A stretch of 6,200 bases of DNA from Burkholderiales bacterium (GTDB lineage Bacteria > Pseudomonadota > Gammaproteobacteria > Burkholderiales > Burkholderiaceae_D): NCBI GenBank assembly GCA_016197345.1, contig JACPVY010000555.1:1-6200 (forward strand), in the 5' to 3' direction. Made by a program: the position numbers and the translations under genes. This document shows, in pieces, positions 1-5,080 of this stretch. Positions within the stretch are counted from its first letter, which is position 1. The number at the start of each line of letters is the position of its first letter. A model generated the notes under the pieces. The model had not been told where the DNA came from and did not search any database. It was given only the letters and a program-made list of their open reading frames with translations.

Positions 1-345
1 GCTGGCTTGAATGGCGGCGGTTATTTTGGTATCAGCACTGGTTATGCGGATAACCATTATTGGATCGCTGGCAGTTCGACGGCCTACAGCACGCCTATCA
101 ATTTGATCAATGATGGTCAATTCCACCACTACAGCATCGCTTTTGATTCCGCCATTTTGGGCGCGCAATCGACCCATATCATGTTAGAGCAATTCGCCAC
201 CGATATTCCGGGAGCAGCCGTGTTCGCCCACGTTTCGGTGACCGATACCCCGGTCGCTGCGGTACCAGAACCAGAGACCTACGCAATGATGATTGCAGGC
301 TTGGGAGCACTGGCATTTTTGCGCCGTCGTCAAAAAACCGCATAA
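1..345 (+). CDS. PEP-CTERM sorting domain protein, C-terminal part (5' end outside window)
   Basis: This is an exported protein whose C-terminus is the sorting signal recognised by exosortase/archaeosortase-type transpeptidases (the PEP-CTERM/EpsH system), usually linked with exopolysaccharide and biofilm. The frame is open from base 1, and the 114 visible residues end at TAA 343-345. Near the end are the motif VPEPETYA (PEP at visible residues 89-91), a hydrophobic segment (about 95-107) and the basic tail RRRQKTA, which is the standard tripartite layout. The preceding about 85 residues are Gly/Ser/Thr/Tyr-rich. The stretch NDGQFHHYSIAFD loosely recalls a jelly-roll (LamG-like) strand, but that is weak. 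The TTG at base 7 is internal, not the start. The passenger domain and signal peptide lie upstream, so the protein's specific role is unknown. The PEP-CTERM call itself is firm. Confidence 0.9.
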   Translation, partial: AGLNGGGYFGISTGYADNHYWIAGSSTAYSTPINLINDGQFHHYSIAFDSAILGAQSTHIMLEQFATDIPGAAVFAHVSVTDTPVAAVPEPETYAMMIAGLGALAFLRRRQKTA

Positions 346-356
346 ATCCGCTAAGC

Positions 357-392
357 ATGCAAGCTCAGGCCGCCGTCTCTCTGAGCTTGCAT
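357..392. terminator. Hairpin between convergent genes, possible bidirectional terminator
   Basis: A perfect 12-bp inverted repeat (ATGCAAGCTCAG at 357-368, CTGAGCTTGCAT at 381-392) encloses a 12-nt loop. It sits 11 nt after the PEP-CTERM stop codon and 61 nt beyond the stop of the leftward gene set, so it could end transcription from both sides. There is no T-tract after the stem on either strand, so it is not a canonical intrinsic terminator. Its position between convergent genes is the main argument for the call. Confidence 0.55.
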
Positions 393-453
393 TGCCATCA
401 GTTGATCTGCAGGCGCGGTGTCATCAAACACTAGCCCTATCAGAAACTAATGC

Positions 454-861
454 CTAGTCAGGCGCCTTGCTCGTGTTTGCGGCAGCTTGCAGCATCGCCG
501 CCATTTTCTGGTGGATCAGATTGACCGCTTTCAATGGTCGCAGCATGACTTTGAATTCGATGATCTGGCCGTCCTCATTCCACTTCAACATATCAACCCC
601 GTTGACTTGGATGCCATCCATTTCCACCATAAATTCAAGCACTGCATCGCGTTCACTCGTCGTTTCGCGCACATAGTGAAAGCTTGGGTTAAAAAAGACC
701 TTAAATGCGGCGTGCAAATACATGCTAGTCAGCATTTTGCCCGTTTGCGGGGTATGCACGACTGGCGAATAAAAGACCACGTCATCGGCTAGCAAGTCCG
801 CCAATTGCCGCATATCGCGTTGCGCCACAATCTCATGCCAAACGGCGAGCGTATTGATCAT
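454..861 (-). CDS. NTF2/SnoaL-like family protein
   Basis: This is a small alpha+beta-barrel protein of the NTF2-like superfamily, 135 aa from the chosen start, which is typical. No function can be assigned; the superfamily includes isomerases, dehydratases and non-enzymatic binding proteins. An N-terminal helix (INTLAVWHEIVAQRDM) leads to the hallmark segment ADLLADDVVFYSPVVHTPQ, followed by a YL..AF helix and alternating beta-strands (VLEFMVEMDG, VDMLKWNEDGQIIEFKVMLRP). There is no signal peptide or membrane segment, so it is probably cytoplasmic. Three consecutive ATG codons occupy 867-859. I chose the third because AAGGA at 872-868 abuts the first ATG but lies 6 nt from the third. The stop of the preceding DUF1853 gene falls inside this cluster, so translation is probably coupled. 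It is the last gene of the leftward set. The fold is fairly sure; the role is unknown. Confidence 0.85.
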   Translation of the reverse strand: MINTLAVWHEIVAQRDMRQLADLLADDVVFYSPVVHTPQTGKMLTSMYLHAAFKVFFNPSFHYVRETTSERDAVLEFMVEMDGIQVNGVDMLKWNEDGQIIEFKVMLRPLKAVNLIHQKMAAMLQAAANTSKAPD

Positions 862-863
862 CA

Positions 864-1988
864 TCATTCCTTATTGAGTTGAAAAGCGGGAGGCATTTGT
901 GGGATGTTCGCCTGTTGTGCGCGGCTGAGCCAATCATCGGGCACCACAAAAACACGCGCCGCCTCGCACCAATGGCCATCGTCGAAGCGCAACAGCGCCC
1001 ACAATACTGGCATGGTTTGCTGTTGAAAATATTGGACGAGGTATTCTTGCGCCTGCGCTAAGTCTTGTACTTGTGGACTACCCGACGCCACCAGCGCCGG
1101 GGCCAGCCAGCGCAAACGCGCCAAATTCGTCAAGTGTTCAAGTTGCAAACATTGCATTAAGCGCGGCAATTGGGCTTGGCTACACCAAAAACCCCGGCAA
1201 TGATCCGGCGCTAAACCACTCGCGCTTTCAGCGAGCGATATGGCGGCCGAATCTGCGCCATCCGCTGCATCTTGAAAGGGATAAAACATCCATCCTTTGA
1301 TCAAGGCTTGCGCACGAACGATGGCATACGGCAGTTGTGCGTATTGCCCTAGCGCCAATTGTTTTTGCAGAATTTTATGCATCTTCGCGCCTAGGCTATC
1401 GGCCAGATTGGGGCCGATAAAATAATCCGAAGCGGCGCGCGGCAATAAGCTAGGTGCATACAAATAAAACTTCGTCGCAAATTCCCAATGCCATAGACCA
1501 GCGCTAGGCTTACCCGTGGGCTGGAGCAGAAAATCGAACTCCCCTAGCGTCTGCACGCCTTTGGCAGCATCGCCCGCTTCAACTTCTTCCGAGGCGGCAG
1601 CAACCCGCACTTGCAAACCCTGCGCATGCAATACGCCTTGTTGCTGAAAATAAAAGGCTAATAATTTTTCGGCATAGCGTCCGATACGCGTCTGCGGCTC
1701 AGCTTGCATCGCTTGCTGCAAACTCGGCGCTAGGGCGAGTAGTTGTGCGCTAGTAGGCGTTACCACATTCACATCAGCTAGCTGAGCAATCTTGCTTTGC
1801 CAGACTGACGCATGGCGATCAAGCAAATCGGGCGCGGCGAGCAACCACGCTAAGGCATGCACATCTTGCGCATAATCCGCAAGAGGCACCTCGCGCCAGC
1901 GCGCATGCCATGTTGGGTAAAACGCGTGCTGCCAAGCAAACACGGCCTGCGTCAGCATCGAAGTGGTGGCAGGCGCTGGATTATTCAC
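864..1988 (-). CDS. DUF1853 family protein
   Basis: This is an uncharacterised proteobacterial family; 374 aa is close to what I expect for it. Recognisable family landmarks in order are HALAWLLAAPDLLD (about 44-57), RIGRYAEKLLAFYF (101-114), GEFDFLL (149-155), HWEFATKFYLY (167-177), IGPNLADSLGAKMHKILQKQ (191-210), GWMFYPF (232-238) and GFWCS (266-270). The acidic/basic set E150, D152, E169 and K173 on two adjacent predicted strands has the spacing of a PD-(D/E)XK nuclease core, with E107 as a possible helical acid. That is inference, not a proven activity. No signal peptide or membrane span is seen. The start is GTG at 1988-1986, the only start codon near the 5' limit of the frame (in-frame stop at 2015-2013), with only a weak GTGAG upstream; ATG at 1958 is an alternative. 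It follows the uracil-DNA glycosylase after 55 nt. Confidence 0.82.
   Translation of the reverse strand: MNNPAPATTSMLTQAVFAWQHAFYPTWHARWREVPLADYAQDVHALAWLLAAPDLLDRHASVWQSKIAQLADVNVVTPTSAQLLALAPSLQQAMQAEPQTRIGRYAEKLLAFYFQQQGVLHAQGLQVRVAAASEEVEAGDAAKGVQTLGEFDFLLQPTGKPSAGLWHWEFATKFYLYAPSLLPRAASDYFIGPNLADSLGAKMHKILQKQLALGQYAQLPYAIVRAQALIKGWMFYPFQDAADGADSAAISLAESASGLAPDHCRGFWCSQAQLPRLMQCLQLEHLTNLARLRWLAPALVASGSPQVQDLAQAQEYLVQYFQQQTMPVLWALLRFDDGHWCEAARVFVVPDDWLSRAQQANIPQMPPAFQLNKE
868..872 (-). promoter_or_regulatory. Shine-Dalgarno AAGGA deciding the start of the NTF2-like gene
   Basis: On the minus strand AAGGA is immediately followed by ATGATGATG. Spacing to the three ATGs is 0, 3 and 6 nt, so only the third (861-859) has usual ribosome spacing. 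The site lies within the last codons of the upstream DUF1853 gene, whose TGA (866-864) overlaps the first ATG. This fits termination-reinitiation coupling. Confidence 0.5.
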
Positions 1989-1991
1989 TGT

Positions 1992-2019
1992 GATTGGCTC
2001 ACTTTGGTTGACTCACTTC
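1992..2019. repeat. Short imperfect 14-bp tandem repeat upstream of the DUF1853 gene
   Basis: GATTGGCTCACTTT (1992-2005) is followed directly by GGTTGACTCACTTC (2006-2019), with 11 of 14 positions identical, and then GGTTAG begins a third partial copy. It lies just upstream of the GTG start, so the minus-strand GTGAG inside the first unit is the only ribosome-site-like element there. Function unknown; it may be a replication-slippage trace. Confidence 0.5.
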
Positions 2020-2033
2020 GGTTAGCGCATCTT

Positions 2034-2050
2034 AGCCTAGCACCTAGGCT
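2034..2050. other. Perfect 7-bp inverted repeat over the udg stop codon
   Basis: AGCCTAG (2034-2040), CAC loop, CTAGGCT (2044-2050). The downstream arm includes the TAG stop of the uracil-DNA glycosylase gene (2046-2044 on the minus strand). A tight stem-loop in the mRNA is possible and could influence passage into the DUF1853 gene, but no U-tract follows, so I do not call it a terminator. Both arms contain the CTAG core that is frequent in this window, so chance is a real alternative. Confidence 0.4.
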
Positions 2051-3099
2051 TGCGCATACTGCTGTTGCGCTAAACAAAGGTCAGCCCATGCCTTGGCTTT
2101 GTCTCCGGGTTTGCGCAACAAATAGGCGGGGTGATAGGTGACGACGACGGGCATGGCGATGTTTTCTGCTAGCGCGTTGCGCATCTGCACTTGCTGCACA
2201 CGACCGCGCAAACTCGCCACCGCTGTCTGTGGATCGCGCTGTAACAGCGAGACTGCCGCAGTTTTCCCCAAGGCTAGCATTAATTTTGGTTGCAATAAGG
2301 CAATCTGGCGCTCTAAAAATGGTCGGCAGGCACTCGCTTCTTCTGCGCTAGGCGGCCTATCATTGCCACTAGCATCGCTAGGACGGCATTTAACGATATT
2401 GGCAATATACACATTTTGGCCACGTTTCAAGCCTAGGCTAGCGAGCATATTGTCGAGTAACTTGCCCGATTTGCCGACAAACGGCTCGCCTTGCGCATCC
2501 TCGGTACGTCCCGGCCCTTCGCCTACCAATAGCCATTGCGCTTGTTGATCGCCGACACCAAACACGGCTTGCTTACGTCCTTTGCATAAGGCACAGGCAG
2601 TGCATTGCGCCACTGCTGCTTGCAATTGCACCCAATCCATCTGTGCTATCGCCGCCGCACGCTCGTTCAAGATGCCGACATCGGCTACCTCATGCGCAGC
2701 CGCACTCGGCGCAGGCGCAGGGCTAGCGGCGACCTCATCATCCCACGCGCTATCGGCATTAGCGCTCACGGTGGGTTTGTGGATCAAAGGCTGCACATGT
2801 AAATCTTGCCCGCCTTTGCTGACCATCGCTGTCGCGCTTGGCGCCGGGACCGACGTGGCAAATGTGGGGGCGGGAGTAGCCGCAGGAGTAGAAATCGGTG
2901 ACGCTGCGGTTGCTACTGGTTCGGTCGGCGCGAATTCCGTATTTGCGTCTAGCGGCGCGGCATCGTGCTGCTGCAAAGCCTGTTGCGCTAAACGCGCGCG
3001 GCTTTGCCACTGCACTTTGATGCCCATTTCGGTCAAAAATCGCTGCCGGCGCTGGCTGCTAGCAAGCTCGGCACTATTATCGCTGGTCAAGCTGGTCAT
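2044..3099 (-). CDS. Uracil-DNA glycosylase, family 4 (Fe-S type)
   Basis: Removes uracil from DNA, the first step of base-excision repair of deaminated cytosine. The catalytic domain fills about residues 155-351 of 351. It has motif 1 GEGPGRTEDAQGEPFVGKSG (193-212, E194 where family 4 has GEAPG), IVKCRP (235-240) and the C-terminal motif TYHPAYLLR (321-329, H323). Four cysteines, C166-x2-C169 and C238-x19-C258, are the expected 4Fe-4S ligands. Residues 1-40 hold a conserved-looking helix (RRQRFLTEMGIKVQW), joined by an Ala/Pro-rich, probably disordered linker (about 48-135). This makes it much longer than the roughly 200-aa thermophile enzymes; such extensions are familiar in betaproteobacteria. 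The start ATG at 3099 overlaps the rimI stop as ATGA, implying translational coupling. The GEGPG motif and the Fe-S cysteines argue against family 1 Ung. No odd truncation is seen. Confidence 0.93.
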   Translation of the reverse strand: MTSLTSDNSAELASSQRRQRFLTEMGIKVQWQSRARLAQQALQQHDAAPLDANTEFAPTEPVATAASPISTPAATPAPTFATSVPAPSATAMVSKGGQDLHVQPLIHKPTVSANADSAWDDEVAASPAPAPSAAAHEVADVGILNERAAAIAQMDWVQLQAAVAQCTACALCKGRKQAVFGVGDQQAQWLLVGEGPGRTEDAQGEPFVGKSGKLLDNMLASLGLKRGQNVYIANIVKCRPSDASGNDRPPSAEEASACRPFLERQIALLQPKLMLALGKTAAVSLLQRDPQTAVASLRGRVQQVQMRNALAENIAMPVVVTYHPAYLLRKPGDKAKAWADLCLAQQQYAQA

Positions 3100-3581
3100 A
3101 ATGGCAGACTCATTTCAATCGCGTCTTCGCGCGCCCCATCATGCGCCGGGTAATAGCCTTTGCGCACACGCGTTTGCACAAAGCCATAGCGCCGATAAAT
3201 CGCCAGTGCACGCTGATTGGAGGGGCGCACTTCCAAAATCATCACTTCTGCCTGCGCCCCGCGCGCAATCGCTAAGGCTTTATCGAGCAAAATCCGACCA
3301 ACGCCGCGTTGTTGCGCGTCTTGATGAACGGCAATATTAAGTAAATGGGCTTCAAAGGGGGCGCACAACACTAACACATAGCCAATGATGACTTGGTGCG
3401 CATCACGCACGACCCAAGCCGGATACTGGCTTTGCAAAGAATCGCTGAAATTGGTACGCGACCACGGATGGGGATAGACCGCCTGCTCTATCGCTAGCAC
3501 AGCGTCGATATCATCCAACTGCATAGGCGCAAACACCAGCGCATTGCCGTCTAGCGCCACACCTGACGCCACAGCACTCAT
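3096..3581 (-). CDS. rimI: Ribosomal protein S18 alanine N-acetyltransferase
   Basis: A GNAT-fold enzyme that transfers acetyl from acetyl-CoA to the N-terminal alanine of ribosomal protein S18. The 161 aa show the RimI landmarks: E32 and YPHPWS (36-41), HLLNIAV (79-85), the acetyl-CoA loop QQRGVG (90-95), LEVRPSNQRALAIYRRYGF (116-134) and the tail GYYPAHDGAREDAIEMSLP (142-160). E117 and Y129 correspond in motif and spacing to the E103/Y115 pair of the E. coli enzyme. An extra roughly 15 residues precede the GNAT core (core starts near LVFAPM), so a later start is conceivable, but the ATG at 3581 overlaps the tsaB TGA as ATGA, which supports the long form. Its stop overlaps the udg start in the same way. 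Being next to tsaB is a common bacterial arrangement. Confidence 0.93.
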   Translation of the reverse strand: MSAVASGVALDGNALVFAPMQLDDIDAVLAIEQAVYPHPWSRTNFSDSLQSQYPAWVVRDAHQVIIGYVLVLCAPFEAHLLNIAVHQDAQQRGVGRILLDKALAIARGAQAEVMILEVRPSNQRALAIYRRYGFVQTRVRKGYYPAHDGAREDAIEMSLPL

Positions 3582-4300
3582 GTGCCCGCCTTCGGTTGCA
3601 TGCCGGCGGCGCGCTCGGCACTGGTGTAGGCGATTTTATTGCGCAAATACAGCGGCTGAGCGTGTTCGGCTGCTATCGCCTGCCCTTGTTGAAACGCGGT
3701 TAGCGCTAATTGCGCCATCGCATCGGCCATCGGCACTTGCACTTCAACGATGCGTTGCCCCGCCTGCGCCAAGAGTGCCGCTAATTGCGGCAACGCATAG
3801 CCATCTAAGCCGTTGCCGCACAAATAAGGCTGCCCTTCGGCGACCACATCGGCAGGATTACTCAACGTCGGCGCTTGTAGCGTTTGCCACGCCCCATCTT
3901 GCCAACGATATTGCGCCCAATACACTTGATTCATACGCGCATCGAGCACCGCTAACACGTCGAATGTAGCGGCAGTGGCGCGCTGCACCAGACAGGCTTG
4001 CGCCATCGCCGCCAGTGTAATCACCGGCAATAATGGGCGCTTGGCGGCAAAACCCAAGCCCTGCGCAATACCGCAAGCCGTGCGTACCCCAGTGAACGAG
4101 CCGGGGCCAGCACCAAACACGATGGCATCGCATTGTTCGATACGCAAATTGGCGTTGCGTAGTAATTCTTGCACCATAGGCAAGATGTGTTGTGAATGAT
4201 TTTGCACGCCGCTCGCGCTCAAATGATGGCATTGGCCTTCATGTAAAAGGGCTGCGGAAGCAATTTCGGAAGAGGTTTCGATGGCAAGTAAGGTAGGCAT
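3578..4300 (-). CDS. tsaB: tRNA threonylcarbamoyladenosine biosynthesis protein TsaB
   Basis: Partner of TsaD and TsaE in making N6-threonylcarbamoyladenosine at position 37 of ANN-decoding tRNAs; TsaB itself is a non-catalytic ASKHA-fold scaffold for TsaD. From the chosen start it is 240 aa, near the usual about 230. It begins with the family N-terminus PTLLAIETSSEIASAALL, then has the diagnostic FGAGPGSFTGVR (62-73) followed by CGIAQGLGFA, AVLDARMNQVYWAQY (117-131), and the C-terminal AQPLYLRNKIAYTSAE (214-229). I chose ATG at 4300 over the in-frame GTG at 4336, because the extra 12 residues are Gly/Arg-rich and unlike the family, and no ribosome site precedes either codon clearly. It is the first gene of the leftward set. 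tsaD and tsaE are not in the window. Confidence 0.93.
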   Translation of the reverse strand: MPTLLAIETSSEIASAALLHEGQCHHLSASGVQNHSQHILPMVQELLRNANLRIEQCDAIVFGAGPGSFTGVRTACGIAQGLGFAAKRPLLPVITLAAMAQACLVQRATAATFDVLAVLDARMNQVYWAQYRWQDGAWQTLQAPTLSNPADVVAEGQPYLCGNGLDGYALPQLAALLAQAGQRIVEVQVPMADAMAQLALTAFQQGQAIAAEHAQPLYLRNKIAYTSAERAAGMQPKAGT

Positions 4301-4393
4301 GGCGGCTATTTTACCGTGCCTGCCCCTGCCCTGCACGCGGATCAGGATGGCATTTACGCGCTAATCACTGTTTTTTGCTGGCGTGTGCGAGGG

Positions 4394-4413
4394 GGCTGGC
4401 TATGGCTGGCTAT
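4394..4413. repeat. Perfect 10-bp tandem duplication in the divergent promoter region
   Basis: GGCTGGCTAT occurs twice head to tail (4394-4403 and 4404-4413). The second copy runs straight into AAT, so its final TAT forms the first half of a TATAAT box (4411-4416). It lies between the divergent tsaB and thioredoxin-like genes. It may be a slippage product; a promoter effect is inference. Confidence 0.7.
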
Positions 4414-4416
4414 AAT
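4411..4416 (+). promoter_or_regulatory. Candidate sigma-70 -10 box (TATAAT) for the thioredoxin-like gene
   Basis: An exact consensus -10 hexamer, 51 nt before the ATG at 4468, giving a leader of about 45 nt. No convincing -35 is found 16-18 nt upstream (the region is G-rich, GTGCGAGGGGG). A TG lies 3-4 nt upstream, one base off the extended -10 position. The promoter is plausible but unproven. Confidence 0.45.
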
Positions 4417-4467
4417 GGGCAAGCTTTTCGCCAGTATTTCGCCCGTTCACTCTTCAGACGCAACGCT

Positions 4468-4896
4468 ATGCCTTATTTTCATCTCACCTTAGACAATCGC
4501 CACCAATTTGCCGCCAGCCTGACACCGGATAGTTGGATTGTGGCCTGCCTGTGCGCCGATTGGTGTGGCACTTGCAAAAGCTACCAAGCGCCATTTGCCG
4601 CGCTCGCTGAACGCTTTCCAGAATGCCAATTCCTCTGGCTGGATATTGAAGATCATGCCGATCTGACGGCGGATCTGGATATTGAAAATTTCCCTACATT
4701 ATTGATACAACGCGGCGAAGAAACCGCCTTTTTTGGCACCATGCTGCCAGAAATCGCCTTAGCACAGCGCTTGATCGAAGTACAACTTGCGACCGATCCG
4801 GCGCAAATCAACAAACAACATCGCGCGGTGCAAGCGGCGCTAGGCGTCAACTGCAATCTACGCCAATGGTTACGCGACGCGGGTGTGGAAAATTAA
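4468..4896 (+). CDS. Thioredoxin-fold family protein
   Basis: A cytoplasmic thiol-disulfide oxidoreductase of thioredoxin type, 142 aa. It has the redox site ADWCGTCK (C33 and C36, with the Trp before the first Cys), a central strand QFLWLDIED (54-62) and NFPTLLIQRG with the cis-proline P76, all expected of a working thioredoxin fold. The fold ends near residue 110. A helical tail of about 30 residues (PAQINKQHRAVQAALG...) follows, which classical thioredoxin (about 108 aa) lacks. Two further cysteines, C27 and C29, sit on the strand leading into the active site. No signal peptide is seen. I chose ATG 4468, where the fold begins (YFHLTLDN). Longer in-frame starts (TTG 4375, ATG 4402) would translate through the TATAAT and an Arg-rich stretch, and the ribosome site is weak in all cases. 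It is transcribed away from tsaB. The substrate is unknown. Confidence 0.9.
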   Translation: MPYFHLTLDNRHQFAASLTPDSWIVACLCADWCGTCKSYQAPFAALAERFPECQFLWLDIEDHADLTADLDIENFPTLLIQRGEETAFFGTMLPEIALAQRLIEVQLATDPAQINKQHRAVQAALGVNCNLRQWLRDAGVEN

Positions 4897-5080
4897 ATAT
4901 TTAGCAAGCACTGCACAACTCAACGTCGCAATTTCCCTACGCCACGTCTTACAGATTGCATATTTGCAGCAAATGCGCGCACAATAATCACCACTGCGCG
5001 CCAAGTACGGCCTTATTTACTCTATCGAATCGACTAGCGCACAGACCTGCTTCCACATTTTTGGAGGAAAGTAGCGTACC
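4897..5080 (+). promoter_or_regulatory. Intergenic control region upstream of the sensor gene
   Basis: These 184 nt hold no gene and must carry the promoter of the sensor gene unless it is read through from the thioredoxin gene. Visible elements are an inverted repeat ATTTGC-A-GCAAAT (4962-4974); the heptamer TGCGCGC repeated directly at 4974-4980 and 4995-5001, 21 bp apart (two helical turns); and a -10-like AATAAT (4984-4989) between the two heptamers, with no good -35. A strong Shine-Dalgarno GGAGGA (5063-5068) lies 12 nt before the GTG start, somewhat far. No hairpin terminator is seen after the thioredoxin-like gene. Confidence 0.4.

Noticed and set aside
7..9. TTG as the start of the PEP-CTERM protein
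   Set aside because: The frame is open to base 1, there is no signal peptide after it, and this protein class needs one, so the gene begins upstream.
411..467. AGGCGC (411-416) with GCGCCT (462-467) as a long-range terminator stem
   Set aside because: Only 6 bp with a 45-nt loop and overlapping the coding end of the NTF2-like gene; likely chance.
2582..3340. A 252-codon plus-strand open frame opposite udg and rimI
   Set aside because: It is antisense to two genes with clear family motifs. Its product is Ala/Cys/Ser-rich with no recognisable domain and reflects the Ala/Pro-rich linker read from the other strand.
3544..3969. Plus-strand open frame opposite tsaB, and similar frames at 1857-2141 and 2138-2548
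   Set aside because: They are shadows of strongly supported minus-strand genes, with Arg/Cys/His-rich low-complexity products and no ribosome site.
4308..4313. TAAAAT on the minus strand as the -10 box of the tsaB set
   Set aside because: It is only about 7 nt from the ATG at 4300 and has no -35 at usual spacing; it would require a nearly leaderless transcript.
4301..4336. GTG start extending TsaB by 12 residues
   Set aside because: The added residues are Gly/Arg-rich and unlike TsaB N-termini, while the ATG at 4300 begins exactly with the conserved LLAIETS segment.
4375..4467. TTG or ATG starts extending the thioredoxin-like protein by up to 31 residues
   Set aside because: The extension would translate the tandem repeat and TATAAT box, and the thioredoxin fold begins at the ATG 4468.
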